DNA from: CAVRXQ01 sp963725215
GTDB taxonomy: Bacteria; Actinomycetota; Acidimicrobiia; Acidimicrobiales; Bog-793
DNA: 64,000 nucleotides
Assembly (NCBI GenBank): GCA_963725215.1
Contig: CAVRXQ010000001.1
Span: forward strand, 1 to 64,000
Direction: 5' to 3'
The notes beneath the pieces were generated by a model. The model made no database searches. It worked only from the letters and a program-made list of their open reading frames with translations, and was not told the DNA's origin. The stretch's first letter is position 1. Each line of letters begins with the position of its first letter. This document shows, piece by piece, positions 51,755 through 60,952 of this stretch. Position numbers and translations under genes: made by a program.

Positions 51755-54281
51755 GTGAACAACGAAGCCTGGCGGGTCATCGCCTATCGCGCACGCCGAA
51801 CCCTCGCGCACCGTGTGCGCTCGTATCTCGCGATCACCCTCGTCCTTGGCGCGCTCGGCGGCTTGGCGCTCGGTTCGATCGCCGCCGCGCGCCGAACGCA
51901 ATCCGCTTATCCGAAGTTCCTCGAGAGCACGAATCCTTCGACCCTCGAGGTGACGGTTTGGGAGTACTCGACGCCGAGCGGCGCGGTCCCGCTGCGACAA
52001 CAGGACGCGGTGGAACACGCGATAAGCCGCCTGCCGAACGTCCGCCACGTCGAACGCTTCGTCTACCCACTTACTGCACCGATCAGCGTCAAAGGACAGC
52101 TCGAGCGCGCCGCCGCCATCAGTCCGGTCGCGGGTGCCAGTGGTGAGTTCTTCAACGAGGACCGCCCCGGCCTCATCGCGGGTCGGATTCCAAATCCGGA
52201 CCGTGCCGGGGAGTTCGCGACGACTTCACAGGCGGCGCGCAGCCAAGGGTGGCACGTGGGGGAGTTCATCAACTGGGCGGTGTTCCGGCCCAGCCAATTC
52301 ACGGCAAACGGCTCGATCGCAGGACGACCGGCGCGGCATCGTGCGCGAGCAACTCGTCGGCCTCATCGAATTCAACACTTCAGTCGTCCAGGACCAGGCA
52401 GACACGAAGAACTCCTTTGCCGTGTTCACTCCCGCCTTCGCGCGGAAATACGCGTTCGGTGGCGCGGGCACGAACTTCGCGATCCAATTGCGAGGGAGCG
52501 GATCCGTCACAGCGACAGAGCAAGCAATCACCCATGTCGTCCCGCGCCGCGCCGTCTATCAGTTCGCGGTGACTGCCGATGCCGTCGCAAAAGTCGAACG
52601 CGCGATCCGTCCCGAGTCGATCGCGCTCGGCGCCTTCGGCGGCATCGTCGCGCTGGCGGCGCTGGCCATCGTGGCGATGGCGATCGCCCGGCTGATTCGT
52701 TCCAACGAAAACGACCGGGAAGTGCTGCGCGCCTTCGGAGCGAATCCGTTCGCACAGATCGGCGACGTTTTATTGGGCGCATTAGCAGCGGTCGTCGCCG
52801 GATGCGCTCTCGCGATCGGCGTGGCTGTTGTGCTGTCTCCGATCGCCCCGCTCGGATCGGTTCGCGCCGTCTACCCGTTCAAGGGGTTTGCCTTTGATCG
52901 CGCCGCGCTCGGAATCGGAGGGCTGGCTCTTTTCGCCACGCTGGCGGCGATCACGATCGGCGTCGGTTGGCGCTTCGCGTCGGCGAAGCGCTCCGCGGCG
53001 ATCGTTCGCCCTTTCGGATCGGGCACACGCTCGACCCGGTTCGCGAGCGCCATCGGGCTGCCGACGCCTGCTGTGCTCGGTATTCGCGGGGCGGTGCAGT
53101 CGAATCCCGTGCGCACGGCAACGCCCGCCCGTTCGACGATCTTCGGTGCGACGCTCGCCGTCGTGCTGCTCGTCACGACGTTGACATTCGGGGCGAGCCT
53201 TTCGACCCTCGTCTCGCACCCCCGCCTGTACGGCTGGAACTGGACCTACGCGCTCTTCGGCAACAGTGGCGTGCCGCCGCAGGCGATATCGGCCCTGCGC
53301 CACGACCCCGACGTCGCCGCCCTCAGCGGATGGTCGACTGCGAACGTCCAGATCGACGGGCTGACGGTCCCGGCGATGATCAGTGACTCAAACCCGCCGG
53401 TCGCACCGCCCGTCCTCTCCGGTCATGGCGTGCGGGCAGCGAACCAGATCGTTATCGGGCCGACCACGCTCACCGAGCTCCACAAGCGCGTCGGCGACAC
53501 CGTCGTGCTCACCTACGGGACACCCGCCGATTACCCGGTCTACGTCCCGCCGGAGCGAATGGTGATCGTCGGCACCGCGACCTTCCCCGCGGTCGGCGGA
53601 ATCGGTGGGGAGGCAGCGCTGCATACATCGATGGGAACGGGCATGTGGTTCGAGTGGCAGGCCGCGCCGCGCATACACCGCCTGCTCGAGGGCAACGTCT
53701 ACACGCTCTCGGGGCCGCAGTCCGTCTTGATCCGGATGCGACCCCACGTTTCCGCAGCCACCGCGCACGCGAACCTCGCTCCGATCATCGCTCTGTCTGA
53801 TCGCGTGCTCGCGAAATACCAGGACGAGGTCTTCCTGCTCGGGGTGCAGCGTCCGGCGGAGATCGTCAACTACCGCTCGATGGGCGTAACTCCGTCATAC
53901 CTCGCGGCCGGTGTGGCGCTCGGCGCCGTCGTCGCGCTCGCCGCGGCATTGTCCGCGTCGGTGCGGACACGGCGGCGCGAATTCGCACTGTTGAAGGCGC
54001 TCGGCTTCACGGGGCGTCAGCTCGCCGCGACGATCGTCTGGCAGTCGACGGTGACCGCGTTGATCGGAGTGGTGATCGGCGTGCCCGTCGGCATCGCCGT
54101 CGGACGTTGGCTGTGGGTCCTTTTCGCGCATTCGATCGCGGCGGTTCCCGAACCGGCGGTCCCGGTCGTGAGCCTCGTCCTCGTCGGCATCGGCGCGATC
54201 CTCGTTGCCAACCTCGTCGCCGCGATGCCGGGCCGGCTGGCGCGCCGCACGCCCCCGGCACTCGTGCTGCACACCGAGTAG
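51755..54281 (+). CDS. FtsX-type ABC transporter permease, frameshifted near 52334
   Basis: About 842 residues if one base is skipped. The N-terminal part (MNNEAWRVIAYRARRTLAHR, an N-terminal helix and an extracytoplasmic domain) is in one frame up to about 52334. From GIVREQLVGLIEFN onwards the protein continues in the next frame. FtsX-domain helices follow: IALGAFGGIVALAALAIVAM, LLGALAAVVAGCALAIGVAV and, at the end, AAGVALGAVVALAAALSASV, TALIGVVIGVPVGIAVGRWL and VVSLVLVGIGAILVANLVAA. The FALLKALGFTGRQLAATIVW motif before the last helices is the one that contacts a partner ATPase in MacB/FtsX permeases. No ATPase gene lies beside it. Start GTG 51755 with CAGGGAG upstream. Confidence 0.82.
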
Positions 54282-54299
54282 TCCCCGCGAGAGCGCCGC

Positions 54300-55070
54300 T
54301 CAAACCCAGTAGCGGATCGCGACCGCGACCCCGACGACGACGACGAGGAGGCGCAACACGCTGGCGGGAACGACGCGCACGAACCTCCCGCCAAGGATGC
54401 CGCCCACCACGGCACACGGCGCCAGCACCGCCGCGTAGGTCCACGCCACGTGCGCCACCACGGCGAGGAAGATCGCTGCGACGAGGCTGATGACGAACGA
54501 CAGCGCCTGTTTCAGCGCGTTCAGGCGAACGAGGCTCTCTTCAGAGAACAGCCCCATCAGCGCGAGCAGCATGATGCCGAGGCCCGCGCCGAAGTAACCG
54601 CCGTAGACGGCGGAGACGAAGGTGCTCAAGACGATCGGCGTCCCGACGGCGCGTGCCGGAGTGACGAGAGCACGTGCGGACCGGCGCGCGAAGAAGGTGC
54701 GCACGGGGCCTTGCGCCGCGAGCAAGACGCTCGAGAAGACGAGCAGGTACGGCACGGCCTCGCGAAACGAAGCTGCCGGGGTGTTGACGAGCACAATCGA
54801 TCCGACGAGACCGCCGGCGGCTGCCACCGGGAGAAGTGCGCGCGCCTGGCGCGCCTGGCCCTCGAGGTCGCGACGTTGCGCGGCCGTGCCTGCGACGTAG
54901 CCCGGGGTCAGCGCGACCAGGTTGGTCACGTTCGCCCGCACCGCCGGCAGCCCGAGGCCGACGAGGACAGGGAAGCTGATCAGCGTCCCTCCGCCTGCCA
55001 GCGCGTTGACCGCGCCTGCCCCGGTGCCCGCCAGTCCGGCGAGCACGTAGGACCACGCGCCGAGCCCCAT
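54300..55070 (-). CDS. TauE/SafE-family sulfite/organosulfonate-type exporter
   Basis: 256 residues with about eight membrane helices. Both repeats of the TauE/SafE family are seen: GLAGTGAGAVNALAGGGTLI then SFPVLVGLGLPAVRANVTNL in the first half, and VLSTFVSAVYGGYFGAGLGI with SLVRLNALKQALSFVISLVA in the second. Family members are proposed to export small organic or inorganic anions such as sulfite or sulfoacetate; the substrate of this copy is unknown. It follows the thiolase gene by 26 bases on the same strand, the last gene of the group nudix-guaB3-yfhO-thiolase-TauE. Confidence 0.9.
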   Translation of the reverse strand: MGLGAWSYVLAGLAGTGAGAVNALAGGGTLISFPVLVGLGLPAVRANVTNLVALTPGYVAGTAAQRRDLEGQARQARALLPVAAAGGLVGSIVLVNTPAASFREAVPYLLVFSSVLLAAQGPVRTFFARRSARALVTPARAVGTPIVLSTFVSAVYGGYFGAGLGIMLLALMGLFSEESLVRLNALKQALSFVISLVAAIFLAVVAHVAWTYAAVLAPCAVVGGILGGRFVRVVPASVLRLLVVVVGVAVAIRYWV

Positions 55071-55096
55071 CGGCGCGTGGGCTCAGGTCCGGACGC

Positions 55097-56275
55097 TCAG
55101 GCCGTGCGCAGGATCAGCGCGTCGCCCTGGCCCCCCCCGCCGCACAGCGCCGCCGCGCCCGTGCCGCCACCGCGACGGCGAAGCTCGTAGGCGAGCGTGA
55201 GGGCGAGGCGAGCGCCGGACATCCCGATCGGGTGTCCGAGCGCGATCGCGCCGCCGTTCACGTTGACGACGTCGTCGTCGATGCCGAGGTCCTCGATCGA
55301 CGCCGCCGACACCGCGGCAAACGCCTCGTTGATCTCAAAAAGGTCGATATCCGAAAGCGATATCCCGCCACGCTTCGTCGCGTCGAGGATCGCCCGCGAG
55401 GGCTGGGTGAGCAGCGAGACGTCAGGCCCCGCGACCTGGCCGTAGGAGACGAGCTCACACAGTGGCTCGACGCCGAGTTCCTCCGCCCGTTGGCGCGAGG
55501 TGACAATGACGGCAGCCGCGCCGTCGGAGATCTGGCTCGCGTTGCCCGCCGTGACCGCGCCGTTCGGGTTGAACGCCGGCTTCAGCGCGGCGAGTTTGTC
55601 CGCCGTCGTGTTCGCTCGCACGCCTTCGTCGGTCTCGACGACGACCGAAGCGCGCTTGTCGGTCACGGTCACCGGGACGATCTCTTCGCCGAGGCGTCCA
55701 GAGGCGATCGCGTCCGCAGCCCGCAGGTGCGATTTCAGAGCCAGGTCGTCCTGGCGCTCCCGGCTGATGCGGGCGGCTTCGGCGTCGTGGTCCGTTCCCT
55801 CGCCCATCGCCACGTGCTCGAACGCGCAGACGAGCCCGTCGACTTGGATCACGTCCAAGACGGGTTGGTCACCAAAGCGGAAACCGGCGCGCGCGCCGGG
55901 CAGCACGTACGGCGCGTTCGTCATCGACTCCATCCCGCCTGCGACGACGATGTCCGCGTCGCCCGAGCGCACCATCAAGTCGGCGAGGTGGATGGAGTTC
56001 AGCCCGGAGAGGCAGACCTTGTTCACCGTCGTCGCGGGCGTCGACATCGGGATGCCGGCTTTCGTCGCCGCCTGGCGGGCTGTGGCCTGACCCTGCCCGG
56101 CCTGGAGGACGTGGCCCATCACGACGTAGTCGACCGAAGCCGGATCGATTCCCGCCCTCTCGAGCACTTCGGCGATCGCGATCGCCCCCAAATCCACGGC
56201 GCGAAGCGGGGCCAGCGACCCCGACAGTTTGCCGATCGGTGTGCGGACTCCGGCGATGATCACGCTCGTCGACAT
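55097..56275 (-). CDS. Acetyl-CoA C-acetyltransferase (thiolase)
   Basis: 392 residues from an ATG with GGAGGG upstream. Reversible condensation of two acetyl-CoA, or cleavage of acetoacetyl-CoA. The first active Cys is in TTVNKVCLSGLNSIHLADLM, the His and second Cys are in GGAIALGHPIGMSGARLALT and GTGAAALCGGGGQGDALILR, and LFEINEAFAAVSAASIEDLG is the NEAF motif. The length is standard. Together with scoAB it could complete acetoacetate use, and it would accept products of crotonyl-CoA metabolism from gcdH. It sits 36 bases after the yfhO-like gene. Confidence 0.93.
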   Translation of the reverse strand: MSTSVIIAGVRTPIGKLSGSLAPLRAVDLGAIAIAEVLERAGIDPASVDYVVMGHVLQAGQGQATARQAATKAGIPMSTPATTVNKVCLSGLNSIHLADLMVRSGDADIVVAGGMESMTNAPYVLPGARAGFRFGDQPVLDVIQVDGLVCAFEHVAMGEGTDHDAEAARISRERQDDLALKSHLRAADAIASGRLGEEIVPVTVTDKRASVVVETDEGVRANTTADKLAALKPAFNPNGAVTAGNASQISDGAAAVIVTSRQRAEELGVEPLCELVSYGQVAGPDVSLLTQPSRAILDATKRGGISLSDIDLFEINEAFAAVSAASIEDLGIDDDVVNVNGGAIALGHPIGMSGARLALTLAYELRRRGGGTGAAALCGGGGQGDALILRTA

Positions 56276-56310
56276 CGGCCCTCCTCGAAAAGAACCAAAC
56301 TTCTAGGACA

Positions 56311-58990
56311 TCAAACTACCTGGTCCGGCGCGCTATTCCGGTCGGGATCGGCGGCACCGCCCTCCCCCGGTGCGATCTGGTCAGAGGCCCCAACGGACCC
56401 CGCCTTCCTGCGTCGGGCCGATGCGAGCACCGCCGTCCCGGCGGAGGAAAGAAGCGGCAGTGCGGGCCACAGGCTGAGACCGACGATGGCGATCGCGGCG
56501 AGCGCGATCCCCTCGGTGAAGGTGCGCGGCCAGTAGTGCGCGGTGATCGTCGTCGTCCCCTTCGGCACGCGCACCTCGAACATCCCCTCGTGGGGCACGA
56601 TTCGCAGCGAGTGGCCGTTCGCTGAGACGTGCCAGCCCGCAAAGTCGGTGATGTGCAAGACGAGGGTCGAGGCCCTCGGCACGTCGACGTGGAGGACGTA
56701 GGTCGCGTCGTTCGTCTGAGAGTACGAAAGGACGCTCGCCTTCTGTGCGAGCCCCGGATCAGCGAATACGAAGCGCGACGAGCCCGTGACCGTCGCGAGC
56801 TCCGCGCGGTTCGAACCGCCGACCGGGACTTCGGCGACGAGATTCATCCCCTTCGGAAGCGGATACCCCGGAGGGAGCAGAACCGCGGTCACGCCGTAGC
56901 GACGCGGCGAACGCGGTCGAGTTGATGGAGGGCGAGAACACGCCGACGTTTCCCTTGAACACCTGGCCGGCGTCGGGCACCGGCCATGCCGCGAAGTAGC
57001 GCTGGGGAATGATCGGATCGTGCATAGCCAGCTCGTCCACGTCGTAGCCGCCTTGGACGTTCGGGATGAAGCCGTAACCCATCCACAAACGAACGCCGCA
57101 GGGTTTGTTCTTTCTCGCCGGCGGGAGATTGGCGCAGTTCACGTTCGGCGTGTCAGCAGCCAACGTCCCCGTGCCGACGATGTGTTCCACCGTCTTCACG
57201 GCCTGATCGGAGGGAAAGGGATTCTTGAAGTAGCTGTTGATCCCGACTCCTGCGACGACCAAGAAGGCGCCCTGCGCGCCGACGAAGAGCGCGGCTGCAC
57301 TTCGAGCGACCCAACGCCGCGCGGCATCCGAACGCCTCGCGCTGAGGGCGAACGCCAACGCGACGACAATCAGCATCCCCATTGTCCAAGTCGGCCAGAC
57401 GAGGCTCGAACGCCTGAGCGCGCGGTCGAAGGAGTCAAGAACGGGGTTGTCGACCCACCTCCACAACTCGATGATCTCGAAGGACACCGCGGCGAGGATC
57501 ACCGCGAAGACCATCTGCACCTTGCGCTCTTGGAACCGGCGCAACAGCGCGTCGAAGCCGATGCCGGCGATGACGGCGGCGCAGAACTCGAAGACCGCCA
57601 AACCACGGTGCACCGCGACCGCGCCGAGCCCGAGATCGGTGAAGACCGTCTTGCCGATCCCGTCGAAGATCTCGTAACAAGCAACGAGGCACCCGAGCCC
57701 GGCAAGCGACAGTCCGACCACGATCGGACGGCGGAAGCACAAGATGAGGCCAGCCGCGGCGCAGACGATCGCCACGATGCCGAGGTACGCCGCAGACTCG
57801 TAGTAATTGCTCGACGTCGCGAACCACTCGCTGCCGCGGATCGGCAGGCCGTAGTACCCCTGGACGAACGTGAGGTGCATCAGCGACGGCAACAGGCCCC
57901 CGTCGAGGTGCTTGTCCGAGCGCGCCGAGTGCGAGACAACGGAGATGCCGGGAAGCCACAGCGGGGCCGAGAGCGCGAAGCCGGCGGCGGACCCGACTAG
58001 CACTCGGCCGAGGCCGCGCAGGTCGACCCGGTGGTCTCGAACGAGGATCACGAGCGCCGCCACTCCGGCCGCGCCGACCAACGCGGGGGCCATGATCGCG
58101 TACATCTCGGGAAAGCCGCCGTAGATCGCGAAGGCGACAGAGACCGCTAACAGCCAGAGATGGCGGGACCTCCGCCGGGAGCGGTAGGCGAGGACGATTC
58201 CGGCGAGGACGAATCCCGACCAGGCGACGGGTCCGGAGATCGACCAGCCGAGCCATCCGGCGAAGCTTCCGGACAGCATGAACGAGACGCCGCCGAGGGT
58301 CGCGCCGGCTGCTCGCGTGCCGAGCACCCGACAGCAGACGTAGGTGCCGATACCCGCGATCAACAACTTCCCGAGCACGGTCAAGAGGAACGACGCCGAG
58401 AGCGGGAACAAGTAGCCGATCAGCGTCGGCAGCGCGAACGCCGCAGATTCGAAGTTGAACAGTTGGGGAAGTCCCGTGGCCGCGGTCGAGTTCCACAGGG
58501 GGATCGAACCGTGGTGGACGGTGCGCCAGTCGATCGCGTTCCACGGCACGCCCTGGTCGCCGATGTCGCCAGCGAGGTGGTTGTGGGCGGGCGGGGAGAT
58601 CGTAAGCGCGGCGTTCGTCTCGGCCGAGCTCGTCGGGGCCGAGAGGCCGACGGTCGAGCCCGAGACGGAGGTCACGATCGTGCCCGTCGCGATCCCGAGG
58701 CCGGAGATCGGCGCGTCGACCCACGCCGTCGAGGCCCCGGAGACCGTGATCGACTCGACGTTCCCGGAGAAGGAAGAGGTCGCGGGGACCGTGAACAACG
58801 AACGGGTGAGCACCGACGCGCTGGACACGAGGTCGGTCGGGCCGAAACTGAAGCCGTCTTTCAGGGAAGGTGAGAGGTACAAGAGCGCGACGAGGACGAC
58901 GATCGCCAACCCGAGGACGTCGTTTCTATATCGCCAGGAAGACAGCCTTGGAAAAATGCGACGCCTTGTCGACGCGTCGAGGTCGCTCAC
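56311..58990 (-). CDS. YfhO-family multi-spanning membrane protein, frameshifted near 56902
   Basis: About 892 residues if one base is skipped. From a GTG overlapping the guaB3 stop (GTGA), it has about 12 membrane helices and YfhO landmarks VPWNAIDWRTVHHGSIPLWN, TGLPQLFNFESAAFALPTLI and GGVSFMLSGSFAGWLGWSIS. YfhO in Firmicutes is tied to glycosylation of teichoic acids, so a glycosyl role at the envelope is possible. Near 56902 the frame changes; skipping one base restores AFAARYGVTAVLLPPGYPLP and runs to 56311. An unusual stretch of about 60 residues (SGNVESITVSGAS, then GLGIATGTIVTSVSGSTVGL) is inserted between the first helix and the VPWNAIDW region. The C-terminal domain and last helix are in the second frame. 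Confidence 0.8.
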
Positions 58991-60135
58991 GTGGCGGCGA
59001 TCCCCTCTCCACGCCCTGACACGACGACGCTCGCTTTGTGAAATTCGCGAATCGTCTCGTATCCCGACAGCGCCAACGCCGCGCGCAAGGCCCCGAACAA
59101 GTTCGTGTGCCCGCTTGCGTCGTGCGAGGGACCGCTGAGGATCTCCGAGAGGCTTCCGAGCACGGGGACTTCGACCACACCCGTCCGGGGGAGGCTCGGA
59201 TGACCAGCCGCAGCCGCGAGATAGCGGCCGCGCCCCGGAGCTTCGACTGCCGACGCGAGAGGTGACGCGAGCATCACCGCATCCGCCCCGCACGCGTACG
59301 CCGCGGCGAGATCACCTGCTTCGGTGATTGGGGCATCCGCGATCACTTGTACGTAAAAGCCGGTCTCTTCGAGGTGGCGACTGCGTGCGCCCGCCGCGTC
59401 GGCGATGGCGGTCGCGATCGGCGCTCCGACCCCGAGGACGCGCCGCGACGCGTCAGCTGATTCTCCCGGACCGACCCCGACGAGCACGCCCATCGCTCCG
59501 GTCCGCATGAGGTGCAACGCCGCGGCGTACGAAGAACAACCGCCGACGATGACCGGCAGATCGAGCGCGCGGATGAAGGTCTCCAAATCCAACGTGACGT
59601 TCGATCGCGACACGTGATCCGCGGAGACGGTGATCCCTGCGATCACCAACACCTCGAGTCCGCCGTCGATCGCCGCGGGGACGAGCTCCTCTGCTCGTTG
59701 CGGCGTGACCGCACCGCACACGACCGCGCCCTCGGCGGCGATCGCCTTCACCCGTTCGCTCACGAGCTCGACTCGAACAGGCGCGGCGTACGCCTCCTGT
59801 GCGCGACGCGTCAATTCGCCGGGAGGAGCCGAGACGACCGCATCGAGCACCGGCACCGGGTCCTCATATCGCGTCCACAGTCCCTCGAGGTCGAGACAGG
59901 AGAGCCCGCCAGCAGAGTCGATCGCCACCGCTGAATTCGGACCGACGATCCCGTCGCGCGGCGCCGCGATGAACGGCAGGGCGAAGCGGAACGCCTCGAA
60001 TTGCCACGAGATGTCGACGTCGTTCGCGTCGCGCGTCCTTCGCGAGGGGACGATGGCGAGCTCATGAAGGCCGTACGCGCGGCGCGCGCTCTTGCCGATG
60101 CCGATCTCGACGTCTGCCACCGGGTTCGCCCCCAT
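58987..60135 (-). CDS. guaB3: GuaB3-family IMP dehydrogenase-related protein
   Basis: 382 residues, like mycobacterial GuaB3, starting at the ATG at 60135. TIM barrel of the IMPDH/GMPR superfamily: ADVEIGIGKSARRAYGLHEL, LPFIAAPRDGIVGPNSAVAI, VLVIAGITVSADHVS, FIRALDLPVIVGGCSSYAAA, GAMGVLVGVGPG and CGADAVMLASPLASAVEAPG. The catalytic Cys loop of true IMP dehydrogenases (GxCTTR) reads GESADASRRVLGVG instead, with no Cys, which is the GuaB3 condition. No CBS domains. It lies 45 bases after the nudix gene and its stop overlaps the yfhO GTG. It probably does not replace GuaB; its reaction is unresolved. Confidence 0.88.
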   Translation of the reverse strand: MGANPVADVEIGIGKSARRAYGLHELAIVPSRRTRDANDVDISWQFEAFRFALPFIAAPRDGIVGPNSAVAIDSAGGLSCLDLEGLWTRYEDPVPVLDAVVSAPPGELTRRAQEAYAAPVRVELVSERVKAIAAEGAVVCGAVTPQRAEELVPAAIDGGLEVLVIAGITVSADHVSRSNVTLDLETFIRALDLPVIVGGCSSYAAALHLMRTGAMGVLVGVGPGESADASRRVLGVGAPIATAIADAAGARSRHLEETGFYVQVIADAPITEAGDLAAAYACGADAVMLASPLASAVEAPGRGRYLAAAAGHPSLPRTGVVEVPVLGSLSEILSGPSHDASGHTNLFGALRAALALSGYETIREFHKASVVVSGRGEGIAAT

Positions 60136-60179
60136 CGCTCGCGGCTGCGCCCTCAACCTGGGCGCGCGACGCGGCGAGG

Positions 60180-60866
60180 CTACTCGCTGGGTTTTTGTCC
60201 TCCGGTGAGAACGCGTGACAGCACCATCGCAAGGATCCTCGCGGACAGCCCCCACACGAGCTCCGACCGGAGTTCGGGGATCCCGGCAAAGAAGGTCATC
60301 TCGAACTCGTCTGCGCCGCTCGACCACACTTCCTGCCAGGACGCACCGTCCGAGGCGAGCGAGGCGATCGGGACCTCGATGACCTCGGCGACCTCGAGAT
60401 GATCAGGGGTGAGAGCCGGACGTTCCGAGATGACGCCGACGAACGGGGCGACGCGCCCCTCGCCCTGCCGTCTCCCAATCGCGGGAAATGCACCGATCAC
60501 CTCGACCTCGGATCGGAAAAGTCCGATCTCCTCTTCGGTCTCCCGGAGCGCAGCATCGAGTGGCGGCTCGTCCGCTTCGACGTGACCACCCGGGAACGCG
60601 ATGTGCCCTGGATCTGTGACGAGATCGTCCGCGCGCCGGATGAGAAGGACGCTCGCTTCACCGTCGAGTTCTTGAATCGGCACGAGCACCGCCGCTGCGG
60701 CCGATCCAACGGCAAACTCAGGGAGCCGGTGCAGAGCGAACGCGTCGCGGACGCGAGCAACGGGAATGTGCGCGCGGGCCGATGCGTCGATCTCGGTCCA
60801 CTTTGGAGGCGCACCGCGGCGCGCACCTTCTGGGCGCGGGACGTGTTGACGGTACTGCGCGGTCAT
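60180..60866 (-). CDS. Nudix hydrolase (CoA pyrophosphatase-like)
   Basis: 228 residues. The Nudix box is complete: GGHVEADEPPLDAALRETEE followed by EIGL, so G-x5-E-x7-REUxEExGU is met. Upstream it has SVLLIRRADDLVTDPGHIAF with PGG, where the (L)xxRxxxxxxHxGxxxFPGG pattern is that of CoA pyrophosphatases, although here the Arg/His spacing is loosely kept. Its likely substrate is CoA or a related nucleoside diphosphate derivative. The protein has an N-terminal extension of about 60 residues. It is the first gene of the group leading to guaB3 and yfhO, and it is separated from groEL by the groESL terminator at 60901-60929. Confidence 0.85.
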   Translation of the reverse strand: MTAQYRQHVPRPEGARRGAPPKWTEIDASARAHIPVARVRDAFALHRLPEFAVGSAAAAVLVPIQELDGEASVLLIRRADDLVTDPGHIAFPGGHVEADEPPLDAALRETEEEIGLFRSEVEVIGAFPAIGRRQGEGRVAPFVGVISERPALTPDHLEVAEVIEVPIASLASDGASWQEVWSSGADEFEMTFFAGIPELRSELVWGLSARILAMVLSRVLTGGQKPSE

Positions 60867-60900
60867 CGGTTTGACACTCGCGGGAGGTTATCGAGACAAG

Positions 60901-60929
60901 AACGGGGGCCGGATTCCCCGGCCCCCGTT
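60901..60929 (-). terminator. Intrinsic terminator of groESL
   Basis: A perfect 12-bp inverted repeat, AACGGGGGCCGG and CCGGCCCCCGTT with a 5-base loop, lies 24 bases after the groEL stop. The sequence beyond it leftwards is CTTGTCTCG, moderately T-rich. It ends the heat-shock transcript before the nudix gene. Confidence 0.85.
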
Positions 60930-60952
60930 CGACGTTGCGACCGAATCGGTCG

